A stretch of 43,734 bases of DNA from a virus: positions 1 through 43,734 of the IMG/VR virus record IMGVR_UViG_3300025096_000042, one strand, 5' to 3'. The notes under the pieces are model-generated. The model made no database searches, was not told where the DNA came from, and saw only the letters and a list, made by a program, of their open reading frames with translations. The translations under genes were made by a program, and so were the position numbers. This document shows positions 1 to 10,268 of the stretch, in pieces; the stretch's first letter is position 1; each line of letters begins with the position of its first letter.

Positions 1-3
1 TAA

Positions 4-3000
4 ATGGATGACGGAATTTTTAACGATAACGGCAACGGTAACGGCAACGGCAACGGCGACGGTCCCAGCGGCGCTCAGAACGCTGCCGTTGCAGCCGCTG
101 CCGCTGCCGCTGCAGCCGCCGCCGCAGCAGCCGCTGCCGCCGCTGCCGCTGCGGCTGGTCATGATGACGAAAGTCGGCGTAACGACAACGACATAGAGTT
201 CACCCCCTTCTTATGTTCTGAAGAATGGCCGGATTCGCCAGGCGATTTCACTCCGCGTAATGGAAATTGTTATGACCCACCAACCCCCCCACCCGGCGGT
301 ACTACCTCTAGACCTGCCGAGTTTTATATTACTCTTTCCGCAGAATATATTAGCGTAAACACAAAGACCAACCCAACCGCAGTTATAACTGCAACAGTTT
401 GGAATGCAATAACCAATAGAATGGTTTCCAACACTGGTGGTGTGTGGAATTGGGTTTCTTCAGATATTGATATAGCTTCGGCATCTGGTGGAATTTTTGA
501 AAGTAATACGGTTACCATTACTGGACATAAGGAAGGACAAGTTACGATTTATGCAGAATCATTGGAGCATTCCAATCCAAATACTAACCGATTTGGTGGA
601 AGTAATGTACTTTCTCCCGATGTAGTTGTAGATGTGACATCGGAAGAAGAAGAAGACGATGATCAACCAGAACCCTATGTACCTTGTGATAATGCTTGGC
701 CAAGCGGCCCAGACCCATACAAGCCCCGTAATGGGGTATGTTGGGAACCCCAAGTCATTTCGGATCCGATAAAGTGTACATATTCGTGGCCAGATACGCC
801 AGGCGACTTCGAACCCCGTGGAGGCAAATGTCCCGATGGGCCCAGTACTGGGGGGAAAGACGGTGATCAACTGATTCTTCGTTTGGACCCACCATCTCTT
901 ACTTTAACAGAAACAACTAATAATAATAATCCCCAGTTGGGGACAGTAAAAGCTACAATCACACATAAGAATCGTAACGAAGAGGTCGCGGACCCAGAAG
1001 AGGGGAGTTATCAGTGGAAATCTTCAAACGAATCAGTAGCTACAGTAACCGCGGACGAAAGTGGTAGAATTGGCACGATCTACGCCCGCGCGACAGGAAC
1101 TACTAATGTTTGGTTAGAAACTCAATATGAGATATCGAGTATAAATAGACTCGGCGGCAACACACTAATCTCTGATAACACAACTGTTACGGTTACTGAG
1201 GAACCTAATCCTTGTCCCAATAAACCCTGCCCGAACTGTGAAGATTGGATTATCCTTAAACCTGACCACCCAAATGGAAACAGAAGGAAATGTTGTTGGG
1301 ATGATCCAACTTGTGTAGATGGTGAAGAAACCTCATATGAACTTGAATTTGTAGAAGGTGGGAGAAATGAAAGTTCAATTAGTCGGGTAGAATTCCCCAA
1401 CACAGGTGGTTCGAAGACAGTTAAGGTTCTTATCAAGGACCAAGATGGTAATCAATGGCCTAAATTTAACAAACACTTGAATTGGTCTTTCGGCGATTCT
1501 GAAGGAATGCGTGTAGAACCTACGGGTGACCAAGATTCCGCGACAGCAAAGATCACAGCACAATCAAATACAGTTGCAACTGCAGCTAATCGTGAACCAC
1601 CTGCAAGGGCTGGTACACTAGAAGCCGAGGTACGGGTTGAGAACTTCCTTGGGGCCAACCTAGATTTAGTAATTCAAAATACACTTCCTGTCACCGTTTT
1701 GGGGGATTCTTGTTCAACGAAACCCTGTCCACAAAATTGTGGTGAAATGATTACCCTTGATAATAACACAAGGTGCTGCCCTCCCCCCGAAGATCCAAAT
1801 TGTGTAAACATAACAGAGTGTCCTTGCGATGATCCGTGGCCTGAAGGTCACGCCAATTATCGGGAACCCACTATTACTTGTGGAATTTGTTGTAATCAAC
1901 AGCGTGACCCCGAAACACAGGAATGTTACTCTACCCCTGAATGTAATTGTGAATACTATTGGCCCGGTACAGAAGATAACTGTAAAAGAGGAGGAGCGTG
2001 TTATCAACCAGACGATCCCGTCTATTCGGTTAATCTGGATTGGTCAGGCAATAACAACATAATAGCGCCAGGTGGTACGAACACCATACAAGCTACTATT
2101 ACCGTTGATGATGGTACTCCACTCTCAACGACCGATGAAGACAAGGACAGATTAGTATGGCAAGTCACTAGTAACAATGCAGGAGTTACATTAACAAAGT
2201 CAGCTGATGGAATGTCTGCAACGATCACCGCGCCGGACTTAACGACTTTTGTGACATGTCCTGGCATTTGTGGGGGCCCAGACGATAGAGGAAGTAAGAG
2301 CTTTACCGTCCAAGTAACTGATACAAATTCCGACGCAGATGGGCTTCCATCGACCGCAAACGGTGCTGTTTTCTATGAAGAAGGTGGTAGCGTTGATTAT
2401 GGTCCCCTACCTGCATCTATCCAAATAACATCCGGTGTGCCAGGTGGAACGGATGAAGTCACCTTGACTTGGTATGTGGACCTCAAACTTGAGGTTGGCG
2501 AAGCATATTCTCAACTGAGTTTAAAGACCATGTTAAAGGATGCCATTAATGAGGTATTTAATCCCCGTTGGAATTCTTATTATGATCAATCGAGATATGG
2601 AAAGACTCTTCTTAATTTTGGTGATAATCACCTATATCAAATTACTGCTTGGAAACGGTCTACTGCTGATTCGAATAATGTAATAGTTCGACTCGCAGAG
2701 GAACTTCCAGAACTTCCAGAATCCGCTACGCATGCATTGCGTGTTGTGGCTGTGTCTAGGGAAGTTCAAAATTCTGTTTTTGAATCTATGAGATTTTTCC
2801 CCGTTAATACAGCAACGTTAATACCCCAGTTAAGACCATCAGTGCCGACATCTGAGACTACACACACTAACAAAACACATGGAACCTTAGAAGACTTGGT
2901 TCCTAGTATTGCGGGTGGTTCAGGATCATTATCCCTTGCAACAACTAGTTCTTATGTGAATTTTGTATCAAATCAAATATTGGAACGATACTATGACATA

Positions 3001-6000
3001 AATCAAAAGTCTATGGAAATAAATGCAGATTATTCTAATTTCGAAAACTTTGTTACATTTGGATCTGCTCAAAAGAGACTTGATGTCTTTAAGGCTAAGT
3101 TGGAAGAAGTACAAAAAATGGTAAAAGTGTCTCCTATAGTAGTTGATGATTTGAATCTTTCTGGTTCATCTGCTGAATCGGGATCATATGATACTGTTTT
3201 TGGAACCCTAGTAGTACAGGCGAACGGATCAACATCTTTAACACAAACATCGGGAGATTCTGTAACTTATGATTACTTAACTTCAACTAGAGCGGCCGTA
3301 ACTGCATCAGTGTCAGGAAAAATCACTGATTTTATTCTTACGTCTGCATTGGTATCGAAAGATATACAAGAACTAATTAGAGGGTTTGATGGATATGAAA
3401 AAGATTTGTGGTTTGAGACAGGACGAATTTATTCGGCGTCTGATGCAACTAATTTTGATATAGATAATAAATACAAGGCTGATTATACTTACCCGAAGGT
3501 TTTGGGAATACCTCTTAACACATCTGACGCACAATCATCTACTTGGTACGATGAAATGAGTGTTATTGCAACAGATTATGATGCAGATAATAAGAATAGA
3601 TTAACAGAAAACATTCCAAACTATTTGTTTGAAGATCCGAACTCTGTTGATTTTATAACATTCACTGATTTGATTGGACACCATTTTGATAATGTTAAAA
3701 TTTATATTAAGAATTTAGAAAACTTATCTTCTCGTTATCCAAAGATAGATAAAGAAATATCAGCACCCATGTCAACGGCTGTTATGGAATCATTTGGTGT
3801 AAGTATCCCAAGTGTTTCCAGTGTTGAAAATTTGGTTAGATATGTTACTGGTCATAATACAGGTTCACGGGATAGTACTTATAAACAAATAGCTGATGAA
3901 TATTATAAAAGATATCTCCATGCTATACCATTCCTATTAAAGTCGAAGGGAACAAAACAGACCGTATCTTCATTGCTTAATGTTTTTGGTGTTAATACAA
4001 ATTTACTTACTGTTCGTGAAAGCTTTCTTGGAAAATATACTACAATTGAACCTGTTAAAACAACAGTAAATGAACAAGACTTTAGTTTGAATTTCAATAG
4101 TGGTTCGTATTTAACCGTTCCATTTTCATCAAGCTTGAAGGAACCGAAAACTGTACAGATGAGATTTTCATTATCTGACGTTAGAACTCAGACAGTAATG
4201 AACTTTGAACCTTCAGCTTCATATAGATTGAATGCTGTTGTACACCCTTCGTCTTCTCAAACATATTATGCAAATTATGGTCGCCTTGATTTGATCTCAG
4301 GTTCGGTACAGGGTAGTCATCCCGATTCTGGTAGCATGATTTCAACTGATTATTTCGATCTTTTTGATGAAAATCCCGTCAGTTTACAATTAAAATATGG
4401 TGGTGGTGGTGTTAAACTTGATGTTAGAAAAATAGAAAATGAAATAGTATCATTTACTTCATCATTAACAGAAACAGCACCCAGTATGAGTGCTGATTGG
4501 GGATCATTGTCGGATCTTTACATCGGACACCCAGCTCCCTCTGCAAGTGTTGGATATATTAGTGCTAGTTTGGATGAGTTTAGATTGTGGGGAGAACAGA
4601 TTAATGATGGAAAGTTTGTTGAATTTGCAGAGAACCCAGGCATGTTTGCAGGAAACACTTACACTTCTTCATTACAAGAACTTTTTGTTAGGTTGTCATT
4701 TAACTTACCCACAGACGTTTCTTCTAGTGGATATGTGGTCAATGCTTCTCCGTATGTCAGTAAGTCTATAGGACTTGATTTAACAAACATTTCTAGTAGT
4801 AAGTTTGTTGCTGGAACCTCTCCACTATACCAGCATCAAAGAGGTATTAGAACAACAATGGAGAATTCATATAAGGTGGGGGCTCGCACACCAACTACTG
4901 ATATGATAAGAATTGCACCAGAACCTCCATTGTCTGGTGCCTTAAGTATGACTAGTCCGTTAGTACCGATTAGTAAAAAATTCGCATCAAGTAGTGTGGG
5001 AAGCACTCAAGTAGATATGTCTATTTCTCCAGTTGATGCTGTGGATCGGGACATTATACGTTCATTTGGAAACTTTAATTTGGGAGAGTTTATTGGGCGT
5101 CCAAGTGATAGAGACAGTGATACTTATCCACTATTAGATGACTTAGAAAGGACATTTATAAGAGATTTAGCACCAACTATAGATTATAATTCTTTTGTTA
5201 GATTTTTTGATAAATTTTTACATCTATTCACTGAAGTTGTGAAAGAGTACATTCCCGCTCGGGCAAATGTTACGGATGGAATTGTTATTCGTGCTCCAAT
5301 TGTGAACAGATCTAAAATGTCTGAGTTTGGTCGTTATGGCCCATTCAGTTCAATGAGAAATAGAGGTATCGCGATAGACGGAGAGGTGACACAGAGAACG
5401 AAGGATATGATTACTTCTATAGACAAGGATGTAATTAAATCGTTTGATGTTCCCATTGCTGTTACTGGTTCATTTAATACAGAAGTTCAAGCTGACTATA
5501 GTTCCCTTGATGCTAGTTTAAGTTTAAATCAGTTTACAGCTGTAGCACAAACAGGATCTAAACTCCTTAATGCATCGGTTGTATATGGATATGATTTAAA
5601 TCAAACGGGTAGTAATTTTGATGTTGATCTGGTTCGACCCAAGAAGGAACAGGGAGTTCACCCACTATTCGCAGGTAATCCAACCGCGAGTCTAGCATCA
5701 ACTACAACAGCATCTGTTTCTCCAGTTCAGAATGGAGCATTATCATTTAGGCCAGTGGATGATTTTACAACATCTAATATAGAATCTTATAGTTATTTTG
5801 CCCAAGCTAATGGTTTTGCTTATATGGATGATATTAAATATGTGCCAGTTACACAATCTTGGATGATGACGCAACCCAACGTTGTTGGTGATTGGTCTTC
5901 TGGTACCTCTTATGTGTTGGGGGATGTTGTTACACAACCAGTAGGAACCAAAGATAATCGAACCGAATCCTCCACTTCAGGAAGTGAATTATCAGAAACT

Positions 6001-6609
6001 GGAAATCAGTTTGTATTTATTAATAGAGGATATCCACAAAATACTAAAGTTAAAAGTATACATCCACCACAACTAGACACGGTAAATTGGACACTATTAA
6101 AATATCGGGGACAATCATATCAAAGATTAGTTAGAATGGCATATGTTGGTGGGAATACTGAGAATGTTTCTGTGTTAAAAAATATAGTAATTCCGGGCCA
6201 CAAGGTAAGTGGTACAGGAATTCCGGCCGGAGCGACTATACTGACAGTTACCCCAAGTACATCTTCAAGTTTATTTGAATTATCTGCAAATGCTACAGAT
6301 ACTAATACTGTAGCAGAATTAACACTTACAGACGAACATGACAATTCTTTTGTAATCATAGCTTCTATTGCAAATACTGATGCAACGGTAACTCATACTG
6401 CGAGATATGATTCAGTTGCACAAGAATATGGTACGGGTACAAGAAAACACTTTAGATTTTATAGAGAGGATTCGATAGGAGCTAGAAGAAGAACATACGA
6501 GGGAACAGTAAATACAGAAACAACTACGGTAGATTTTGGACCCCCATTTGAAACATTTGATATTAATGTTAATGTTATTCAGGTGGGGTCGCCAACGCCA
6601 CGTGATTAA
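4..6609 (+). CDS. Giant multidomain tail/baseplate structural protein (2201 aa)
   Basis: Probably a virion surface or baseplate protein; exact role unknown. Domains in order: an Asn-Gly repeat (about residues 9-20), a run of 22 alanines (30-51), and then Cys-rich modules alternating with Ig-like (bacterial Ig, Big-type) beta regions to about residue 800. A long phage-specific region follows. A LamG/concanavalin-like region lies at about 1359-1530 (it includes SLDEFRLWG), and the C-terminus is beta-rich. The window opens with TAA directly before ATG. Other starts here also read TTAAATG, so I take this ATG as the true start, but upstream sequence is not visible. The next three genes are tail proteins on the same strand. 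The Ig-like and LamG-like parts suggest carbohydrate or surface binding; that is inference from fold resemblance. Confidence 0.75.
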   Translation: MDDGIFNDNGNGNGNGNGDGPSGAQNAAVAAAAAAAAAAAAAAAAAAAAAAGHDDESRRNDNDIEFTPFLCSEEWPDSPGDFTPRNGNCYDPPTPPPGGTTSRPAEFYITLSAEYISVNTKTNPTAVITATVWNAITNRMVSNTGGVWNWVSSDIDIASASGGIFESNTVTITGHKEGQVTIYAESLEHSNPNTNRFGGSNVLSPDVVVDVTSEEEEDDDQPEPYVPCDNAWPSGPDPYKPRNGVCWEPQVISDPIKCTYSWPDTPGDFEPRGGKCPDGPSTGGKDGDQLILRLDPPSLTLTETTNNNNPQLGTVKATITHKNRNEEVADPEEGSYQWKSSNESVATVTADESGRIGTIYARATGTTNVWLETQYEISSINRLGGNTLISDNTTVTVTEEPNPCPNKPCPNCEDWIILKPDHPNGNRRKCCWDDPTCVDGEETSYELEFVEGGRNESSISRVEFPNTGGSKTVKVLIKDQDGNQWPKFNKHLNWSFGDSEGMRVEPTGDQDSATAKITAQSNTVATAANREPPARAGTLEAEVRVENFLGANLDLVIQNTLPVTVLGDSCSTKPCPQNCGEMITLDNNTRCCPPPEDPNCVNITECPCDDPWPEGHANYREPTITCGICCNQQRDPETQECYSTPECNCEYYWPGTEDNCKRGGACYQPDDPVYSVNLDWSGNNNIIAPGGTNTIQATITVDDGTPLSTTDEDKDRLVWQVTSNNAGVTLTKSADGMSATITAPDLTTFVTCPGICGGPDDRGSKSFTVQVTDTNSDADGLPSTANGAVFYEEGGSVDYGPLPASIQITSGVPGGTDEVTLTWYVDLKLEVGEAYSQLSLKTMLKDAINEVFNPRWNSYYDQSRYGKTLLNFGDNHLYQITAWKRSTADSNNVIVRLAEELPELPESATHALRVVAVSREVQNSVFESMRFFPVNTATLIPQLRPSVPTSETTHTNKTHGTLEDLVPSIAGGSGSLSLATTSSYVNFVSNQILERYYDINQKSMEINADYSNFENFVTFGSAQKRLDVFKAKLEEVQKMVKVSPIVVDDLNLSGSSAESGSYDTVFGTLVVQANGSTSLTQTSGDSVTYDYLTSTRAAVTASVSGKITDFILTSALVSKDIQELIRGFDGYEKDLWFETGRIYSASDATNFDIDNKYKADYTYPKVLGIPLNTSDAQSSTWYDEMSVIATDYDADNKNRLTENIPNYLFEDPNSVDFITFTDLIGHHFDNVKIYIKNLENLSSRYPKIDKEISAPMSTAVMESFGVSIPSVSSVENLVRYVTGHNTGSRDSTYKQIADEYYKRYLHAIPFLLKSKGTKQTVSSLLNVFGVNTNLLTVRESFLGKYTTIEPVKTTVNEQDFSLNFNSGSYLTVPFSSSLKEPKTVQMRFSLSDVRTQTVMNFEPSASYRLNAVVHPSSSQTYYANYGRLDLISGSVQGSHPDSGSMISTDYFDLFDENPVSLQLKYGGGGVKLDVRKIENEIVSFTSSLTETAPSMSADWGSLSDLYIGHPAPSASVGYISASLDEFRLWGEQINDGKFVEFAENPGMFAGNTYTSSLQELFVRLSFNLPTDVSSSGYVVNASPYVSKSIGLDLTNISSSKFVAGTSPLYQHQRGIRTTMENSYKVGARTPTTDMIRIAPEPPLSGALSMTSPLVPISKKFASSSVGSTQVDMSISPVDAVDRDIIRSFGNFNLGEFIGRPSDRDSDTYPLLDDLERTFIRDLAPTIDYNSFVRFFDKFLHLFTEVVKEYIPARANVTDGIVIRAPIVNRSKMSEFGRYGPFSSMRNRGIAIDGEVTQRTKDMITSIDKDVIKSFDVPIAVTGSFNTEVQADYSSLDASLSLNQFTAVAQTGSKLLNASVVYGYDLNQTGSNFDVDLVRPKKEQGVHPLFAGNPTASLASTTTASVSPVQNGALSFRPVDDFTTSNIESYSYFAQANGFAYMDDIKYVPVTQSWMMTQPNVVGDWSSGTSYVLGDVVTQPVGTKDNRTESSTSGSELSETGNQFVFINRGYPQNTKVKSIHPPQLDTVNWTLLKYRGQSYQRLVRMAYVGGNTENVSVLKNIVIPGHKVSGTGIPAGATILTVTPSTSSSLFELSANATDTNTVAELTLTDEHDNSFVIIASIANTDATVTHTARYDSVAQEYGTGTRKHFRFYREDSIGARRRTYEGTVNTETTTVDFGPPFETFDINVNVIQVGSPTPRD
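28..156 (+). repeat. Low-complexity coding repeat: Asn-Gly tract then poly-alanine
   Basis: Positions 28-63 repeat AAC-GG(C/T) codons, giving Asn-Gly pairs. Positions 91-156 are 22 consecutive alanine codons that mix GCC, GCT, GCA and GCG. The stretch is much more GC-rich than the rest of the window. Mixed synonymous codons argue against simple triplet slippage as the sole origin and suggest selection for the amino-acid run. Confidence 0.85.
214..2001 (+). repeat. Repeated Cys-rich modules inside the giant tail protein
   Basis: Type A modules have a Cys, then WP, then PRxG and a closing Cys. Three copies have the two cysteines exactly 18 residues apart (C71-C89, C228-C246, C258-C276; nt 214-270, 685-741, 775-831). 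Two more divergent copies occur near residues 606-630 and 647-666. Type B modules begin CxxKPCP and carry a later CC pair (about residues 404-437 and 570-600). Copies 1 and 3 of type A are also similar at DNA level, which points to duplication. Confidence 0.75.
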
Positions 6610-6655
6610 AAAGGAATTAGATAATACTTATATTAGAACCCATAGGAGACATTAA

Positions 6656-7333
6656 ATGGCATATCTTGACAATACTACAATTACAGTTGATGCTGTTCTT
6701 ACCAAAAAGGGTAGAGAACGGCTAGGGCAGGGACGATCAGCTTTCAGAATTTCTAAATTTGCAGTATCGGATGATGAAATTGATTATTCATTATATAATA
6801 CGGCCCACCCATTAGGAACAAATTATTATTCAAACATTATTGAATCTATGCCTGTTCTTGAAGCAATCCCAGACGAATCTCAGACAATGCGTTATAAATT
6901 AACATCTATGCCCGTTGGAGTTAAAAGAGTTCCTGTACTTAGGGGTTCTGGGTTGCAAGTCTCCAGCATTTCATTGGATTCGCAGACTGAATCTTATACA
7001 ATTGTACCAGAAACCGTTGTATTTCAAACGTCTGGTGGATCGCCTGATGCATCTAAACAATATGATCGCACTCAGGGATATACTATAATTCTGTTTGATG
7101 AAGAGGCTGCAACCATTGAAGTAAAACGGGGTACAGGAGTTGGTACACCCACCCATGCTGGATTAGCAGTTGATCCTGTTCTTAATTTTTCATCAACGGT
7201 TGTTAGATCTGGTTTTGAATTCACAATTGTACCAAAGAATGTACTTACACAAAGAAATACAAAAGTTACAATTTTTGGTAATGAGAGTGGAGTTACAAAA
7301 ACCATTTCCATGACGATCAATCCCACAACATAA
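6656..7333 (+). CDS. Tail-associated structural protein (225 aa)
   Basis: Probable virion structural protein. The N-terminus (NTTITVDAVLTKKGRERL, then a KFAVSDDEIDYSLYN stretch) matches a pattern I recall from structural proteins of marine T4-like phages, where it usually sits in the tail or baseplate gene block. The remainder is predicted beta-rich, with no signal peptide or membrane segment. A good Shine-Dalgarno (AGGAGA) lies about 7 nt before the ATG. It sits 46 nt after the giant tail protein and 26 nt before the next tail gene, so probably in one operon. The molecular role is not known. Confidence 0.65.
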   Translation: MAYLDNTTITVDAVLTKKGRERLGQGRSAFRISKFAVSDDEIDYSLYNTAHPLGTNYYSNIIESMPVLEAIPDESQTMRYKLTSMPVGVKRVPVLRGSGLQVSSISLDSQTESYTIVPETVVFQTSGGSPDASKQYDRTQGYTIILFDEEAATIEVKRGTGVGTPTHAGLAVDPVLNFSSTVVRSGFEFTIVPKNVLTQRNTKVTIFGNESGVTKTISMTINPTT

Positions 7334-7359
7334 CAAAATCAATTAATTTGAGGTAAAAA

Positions 7360-8568
7360 ATGGCAAATATTTACAAAACTATTACAGCAGATGACCGGAG
7401 CTTTCAAGCAACGGAAACTGCTACTGGTCTGTGGTCGGGGGATACTGGGTCGTTAACTACATTTTACCACTCCGACACACAAATAGCAAAAGCTAATTCA
7501 AAATATTTTATTGATGTTTATAAAGACGATCCAGATTCAACTTCTACTGCAACGTCTCAATTTTCAATTGCATATGGACACGTTTCTGGTGCTGGTTCTC
7601 CAACACTGACCCAACAGGACACATCAACGTTAGCCACTAAGGCAGTATATCTTCAGATGAAGAATCTTCTTTTAGATGACACTGAACAGAAATTTACCTT
7701 TAATGGTACTGCTCCCCATACGGCTTCAGGCGATCAGATTTATGCGATCTCTTTTGCAAGATCTCGTTTTAAGGGATATGTAGATCCCGGCCAATGGCAA
7801 CTTACTCTGAGTGGTTCAACAGGCAAACATACGTTCATTGATGATAGTTTACAGACTCTTGGTACAAGGATCTCATTTGCTAAAAACGGATTAGTCTTTA
7901 ATGTTGCTACTGGTTCTCTTTCTGGCACCAGTGGAAGTACTGTTTTAGGATTAACATCTTCTGTTGCTCCAAATGCTGGATATGGGTTTGGATTATTTTA
8001 TCCCCAGAAGGGAATTATTATTTTAAATGCGGATGTAATAGATTCTCATGTTGGATTTTCAAAACGGACAGGAACCGTTGGACAAGTGGAAGCAACGAAT
8101 CTTACCCCAGGCGAAAATACAGCTTCGGCCGCAACCTTTATTAGCGCTTCTGACGCCACATGGCTCCCCAGCTCAGTAGACGATGGAATGGGCCCCCGAG
8201 CGCCGTTCACTGGAGCACTAGCAGGATCGTCCGGTACCTATTATGAACAATATAATTGGCACGGGCTGTGGAAATCCATAGTACAGGGTGGTAAGTTTCA
8301 AGCACGTTCTGCTGAAATTATTTCTTCTAATCACTATTTCTTAAGACTTGGTAACAGTCAATTTAATTATTCAAACAATCCAACATTTGCTACTGGATCA
8401 AATGGTCAATTGACCAATCAAGACTTTGAAAATAATCCTAAAGTTTTTGTAACAACTGTTGGGTTGTATAATGATTCAAATGAACTATTAGCTGTTGCTA
8501 AACTGAGTCGCCCATTAGAGAAATCATTTTCCAAGGAAGCTCTGCTTAGAGTCCGTCTGGATTTTTAA
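7360..8568 (+). CDS. Tail/baseplate structural protein, paralogue A (402 aa)
   Basis: Probable structural protein, without a recognised enzymatic motif. The C-terminal block from residue 364 (VTTVGLYND followed by NELLAVAKLS) is nearly identical to the block at residue 398 of the next gene, so the two are paralogues with a shared C-terminal domain. Upstream regions diverge but both are Ser/Gly/Thr-rich and beta-like. A GAGGT Shine-Dalgarno precedes the ATG. The following gene starts 12 nt after the stop, which indicates co-translation. The paired architecture suggests two related subunits of one tail or baseplate ring; that is inference. Confidence 0.65.
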   Translation: MANIYKTITADDRSFQATETATGLWSGDTGSLTTFYHSDTQIAKANSKYFIDVYKDDPDSTSTATSQFSIAYGHVSGAGSPTLTQQDTSTLATKAVYLQMKNLLLDDTEQKFTFNGTAPHTASGDQIYAISFARSRFKGYVDPGQWQLTLSGSTGKHTFIDDSLQTLGTRISFAKNGLVFNVATGSLSGTSGSTVLGLTSSVAPNAGYGFGLFYPQKGIIILNADVIDSHVGFSKRTGTVGQVEATNLTPGENTASAATFISASDATWLPSSVDDGMGPRAPFTGALAGSSGTYYEQYNWHGLWKSIVQGGKFQARSAEIISSNHYFLRLGNSQFNYSNNPTFATGSNGQLTNQDFENNPKVFVTTVGLYNDSNELLAVAKLSRPLEKSFSKEALLRVRLDF

Positions 8569-8580
8569 TTGGAGGTTTAG

Positions 8581-9891
8581 ATGTCCGTCTTCAAAAAATT
8601 GGCGGCTGGAGATCATTTTGTTGATTCTTTTGAGGTTAATTATAGTCAAAGTTATTCTTGGATTTCCGGTTCAGCAGGAACAAACGGTCAATACTCCCCA
8701 ACATCTTCTCTGAGTGGTTCGGGCTTTAGTATTAATTTATCTAGAGAACCCCCTTCAGATTACCCAGGTAGAAATCTTGAAGATGTCGATGATGATTCAG
8801 ACGTAGAGGCATCAAAAGGGGGAATTACTGACGGTAATTTTTATTCATATCCATTATATAATACCACCAAGAGATATTTTTATGTTGCAGAAGATGTTGG
8901 AAAAGATGGTTCATCATGGTTTCGAACCAGATATAACGATTTAGATCTTAATGCTGATGATGGCGCGGGTCATTATAGTTTTAATACAGTTGGCGGAAAT
9001 GATGTATCAGCAGGCACCCTGACAAATGCTGGTCTTAAAGGCGCAGCGTCACTATTAATTCATAAAACTGGTGTACATGCAAACACAGATTATTCATCTC
9101 GTTATGAAGCGGTAACAGTCGGCGACATAGTAACATATAAAATTTCTGATCGGAGATGGTATAAGTATAAAATTATTTCAGTTGACACATCTCCCACTGG
9201 TATGGCCAATAGATATAGATTTGGAATTGAACTCATAGATTCGGATACTTCTGATGGAACTGGTAATCTTAGCTATACTGCTAAGGCCGCGGATGCTAGA
9301 TTTACTTTCACTGGCCCCGGCGGAAATATTTATGATTTTTATCCATCCGGTTCAATGTTTGTATGGAACATTCCTTCAAATGAGATGGGTGAAGGCATTA
9401 AACGAGATACATTTAAAATTGAATTGGATGCAAATACTTTAAATGTTCAAGATGATGGTGATGGAAAGCTTAGATTAAATGGAACGGGTTCTGTTATTGG
9501 TAACATTTTTTATGAACAGGGAATAGCCACTGTTCAACAAAATATGACGGCTAGTACTCATTTAATATCTGAAGATGGAATTTCTATAACTGGGTCTGCA
9601 GGAGTCACATCTTCTTTTCGATCAACTGTTAATATTTATGAACATAGGATAGGTTGCAAGATTAAACCATCAGAATTTAATACAACATTTAATCCAACAA
9701 CTTTTCATAGCGCTTCGTCCGGTACAGGAAGTTATAGTGATCAAATGTTTAGTGGTTCAACTTTACCCTATGTGACAACGGTGGGATTGTATAATGATGT
9801 TAATGAATTGTTGGCAGTGGCTAAACTATCACACCCAATAATTAGAACGAAATATACAGATCAAACTTTTGTTATTAAGTTTGATGAATAA
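8581..9891 (+). CDS. Tail/baseplate structural protein, paralogue B (436 aa)
   Basis: Paralogue of the preceding protein, recognised by the shared C-terminal block from residue 398 (VTTVGLYND, NELLAVAKLS, then a basic and hydrophobic tail). The central part is Gly/Ser/Asp-rich and predicted beta, without membrane segments or catalytic signatures. A textbook GGAGGT Shine-Dalgarno lies 5 nt before the start, stronger than for most genes here and consistent with high expression of a virion component. The specific tail position cannot be assigned from sequence. Confidence 0.65.
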   Translation: MSVFKKLAAGDHFVDSFEVNYSQSYSWISGSAGTNGQYSPTSSLSGSGFSINLSREPPSDYPGRNLEDVDDDSDVEASKGGITDGNFYSYPLYNTTKRYFYVAEDVGKDGSSWFRTRYNDLDLNADDGAGHYSFNTVGGNDVSAGTLTNAGLKGAASLLIHKTGVHANTDYSSRYEAVTVGDIVTYKISDRRWYKYKIISVDTSPTGMANRYRFGIELIDSDTSDGTGNLSYTAKAADARFTFTGPGGNIYDFYPSGSMFVWNIPSNEMGEGIKRDTFKIELDANTLNVQDDGDGKLRLNGTGSVIGNIFYEQGIATVQQNMTASTHLISEDGISITGSAGVTSSFRSTVNIYEHRIGCKIKPSEFNTTFNPTTFHSASSGTGSYSDQMFSGSTLPYVTTVGLYNDVNELLAVAKLSHPIIRTKYTDQTFVIKFDE

Positions 9892-9903
9892 CGGAGAAAT
9901 TAA

Positions 9904-10254
9904 ATGTCGGAACTTTTAAAGAAATATGAAGAATCTACATCTCCATCGGTTGAGAGTGCACGAAAACAATCAGAGGGAGATCAATCGACCGCTGTTAATT
10001 TTTTTGATATAGAACAGACATATCAAAATAATTTTACAACAAGAGATAAAGGTAATAAAACGGTAACACTTTCCAATGCTGATAACGATACGGCTGGAAA
10101 TTTCACAGATCCAGCATTAGAACACTATAATCAAGAAGTTACAGAATTGGCCAACGGACACCATACATACAATAGATCAGATGCTGATTCACATTATGTA
10201 AATAAAAATTTAGGTTCGCCTGGAACAACTTATCAATCTACTACTGACAAATAA
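9904..10254 (+). CDS. Hypothetical small hydrophilic protein (116 aa)
   Basis: I do not recognise this protein. It is hydrophilic, rich in Asn, Asp, Thr and Ser, and has no cysteine, membrane segment or signal peptide. It starts 12 nt after the tail paralogue behind an ACGGAGA Shine-Dalgarno, so it is translated with the tail genes. It is the last gene of that block; the next gene is a nuclease. A small structural or assembly role is plausible only from context. Confidence 0.5.
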   Translation: MSELLKKYEESTSPSVESARKQSEGDQSTAVNFFDIEQTYQNNFTTRDKGNKTVTLSNADNDTAGNFTDPALEHYNQEVTELANGHHTYNRSDADSHYVNKNLGSPGTTYQSTTDK

Positions 10255-10268
10255 TAAAGGTTACAAAT

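Noticed and set aside
8-196. A 62-codon + strand frame rich in Thr, Leu and Pro at the start of the window
   Set aside because: It is a shifted reading of the Asn-Gly and poly-alanine DNA of the giant tail protein; it has no leader and no family resemblance.
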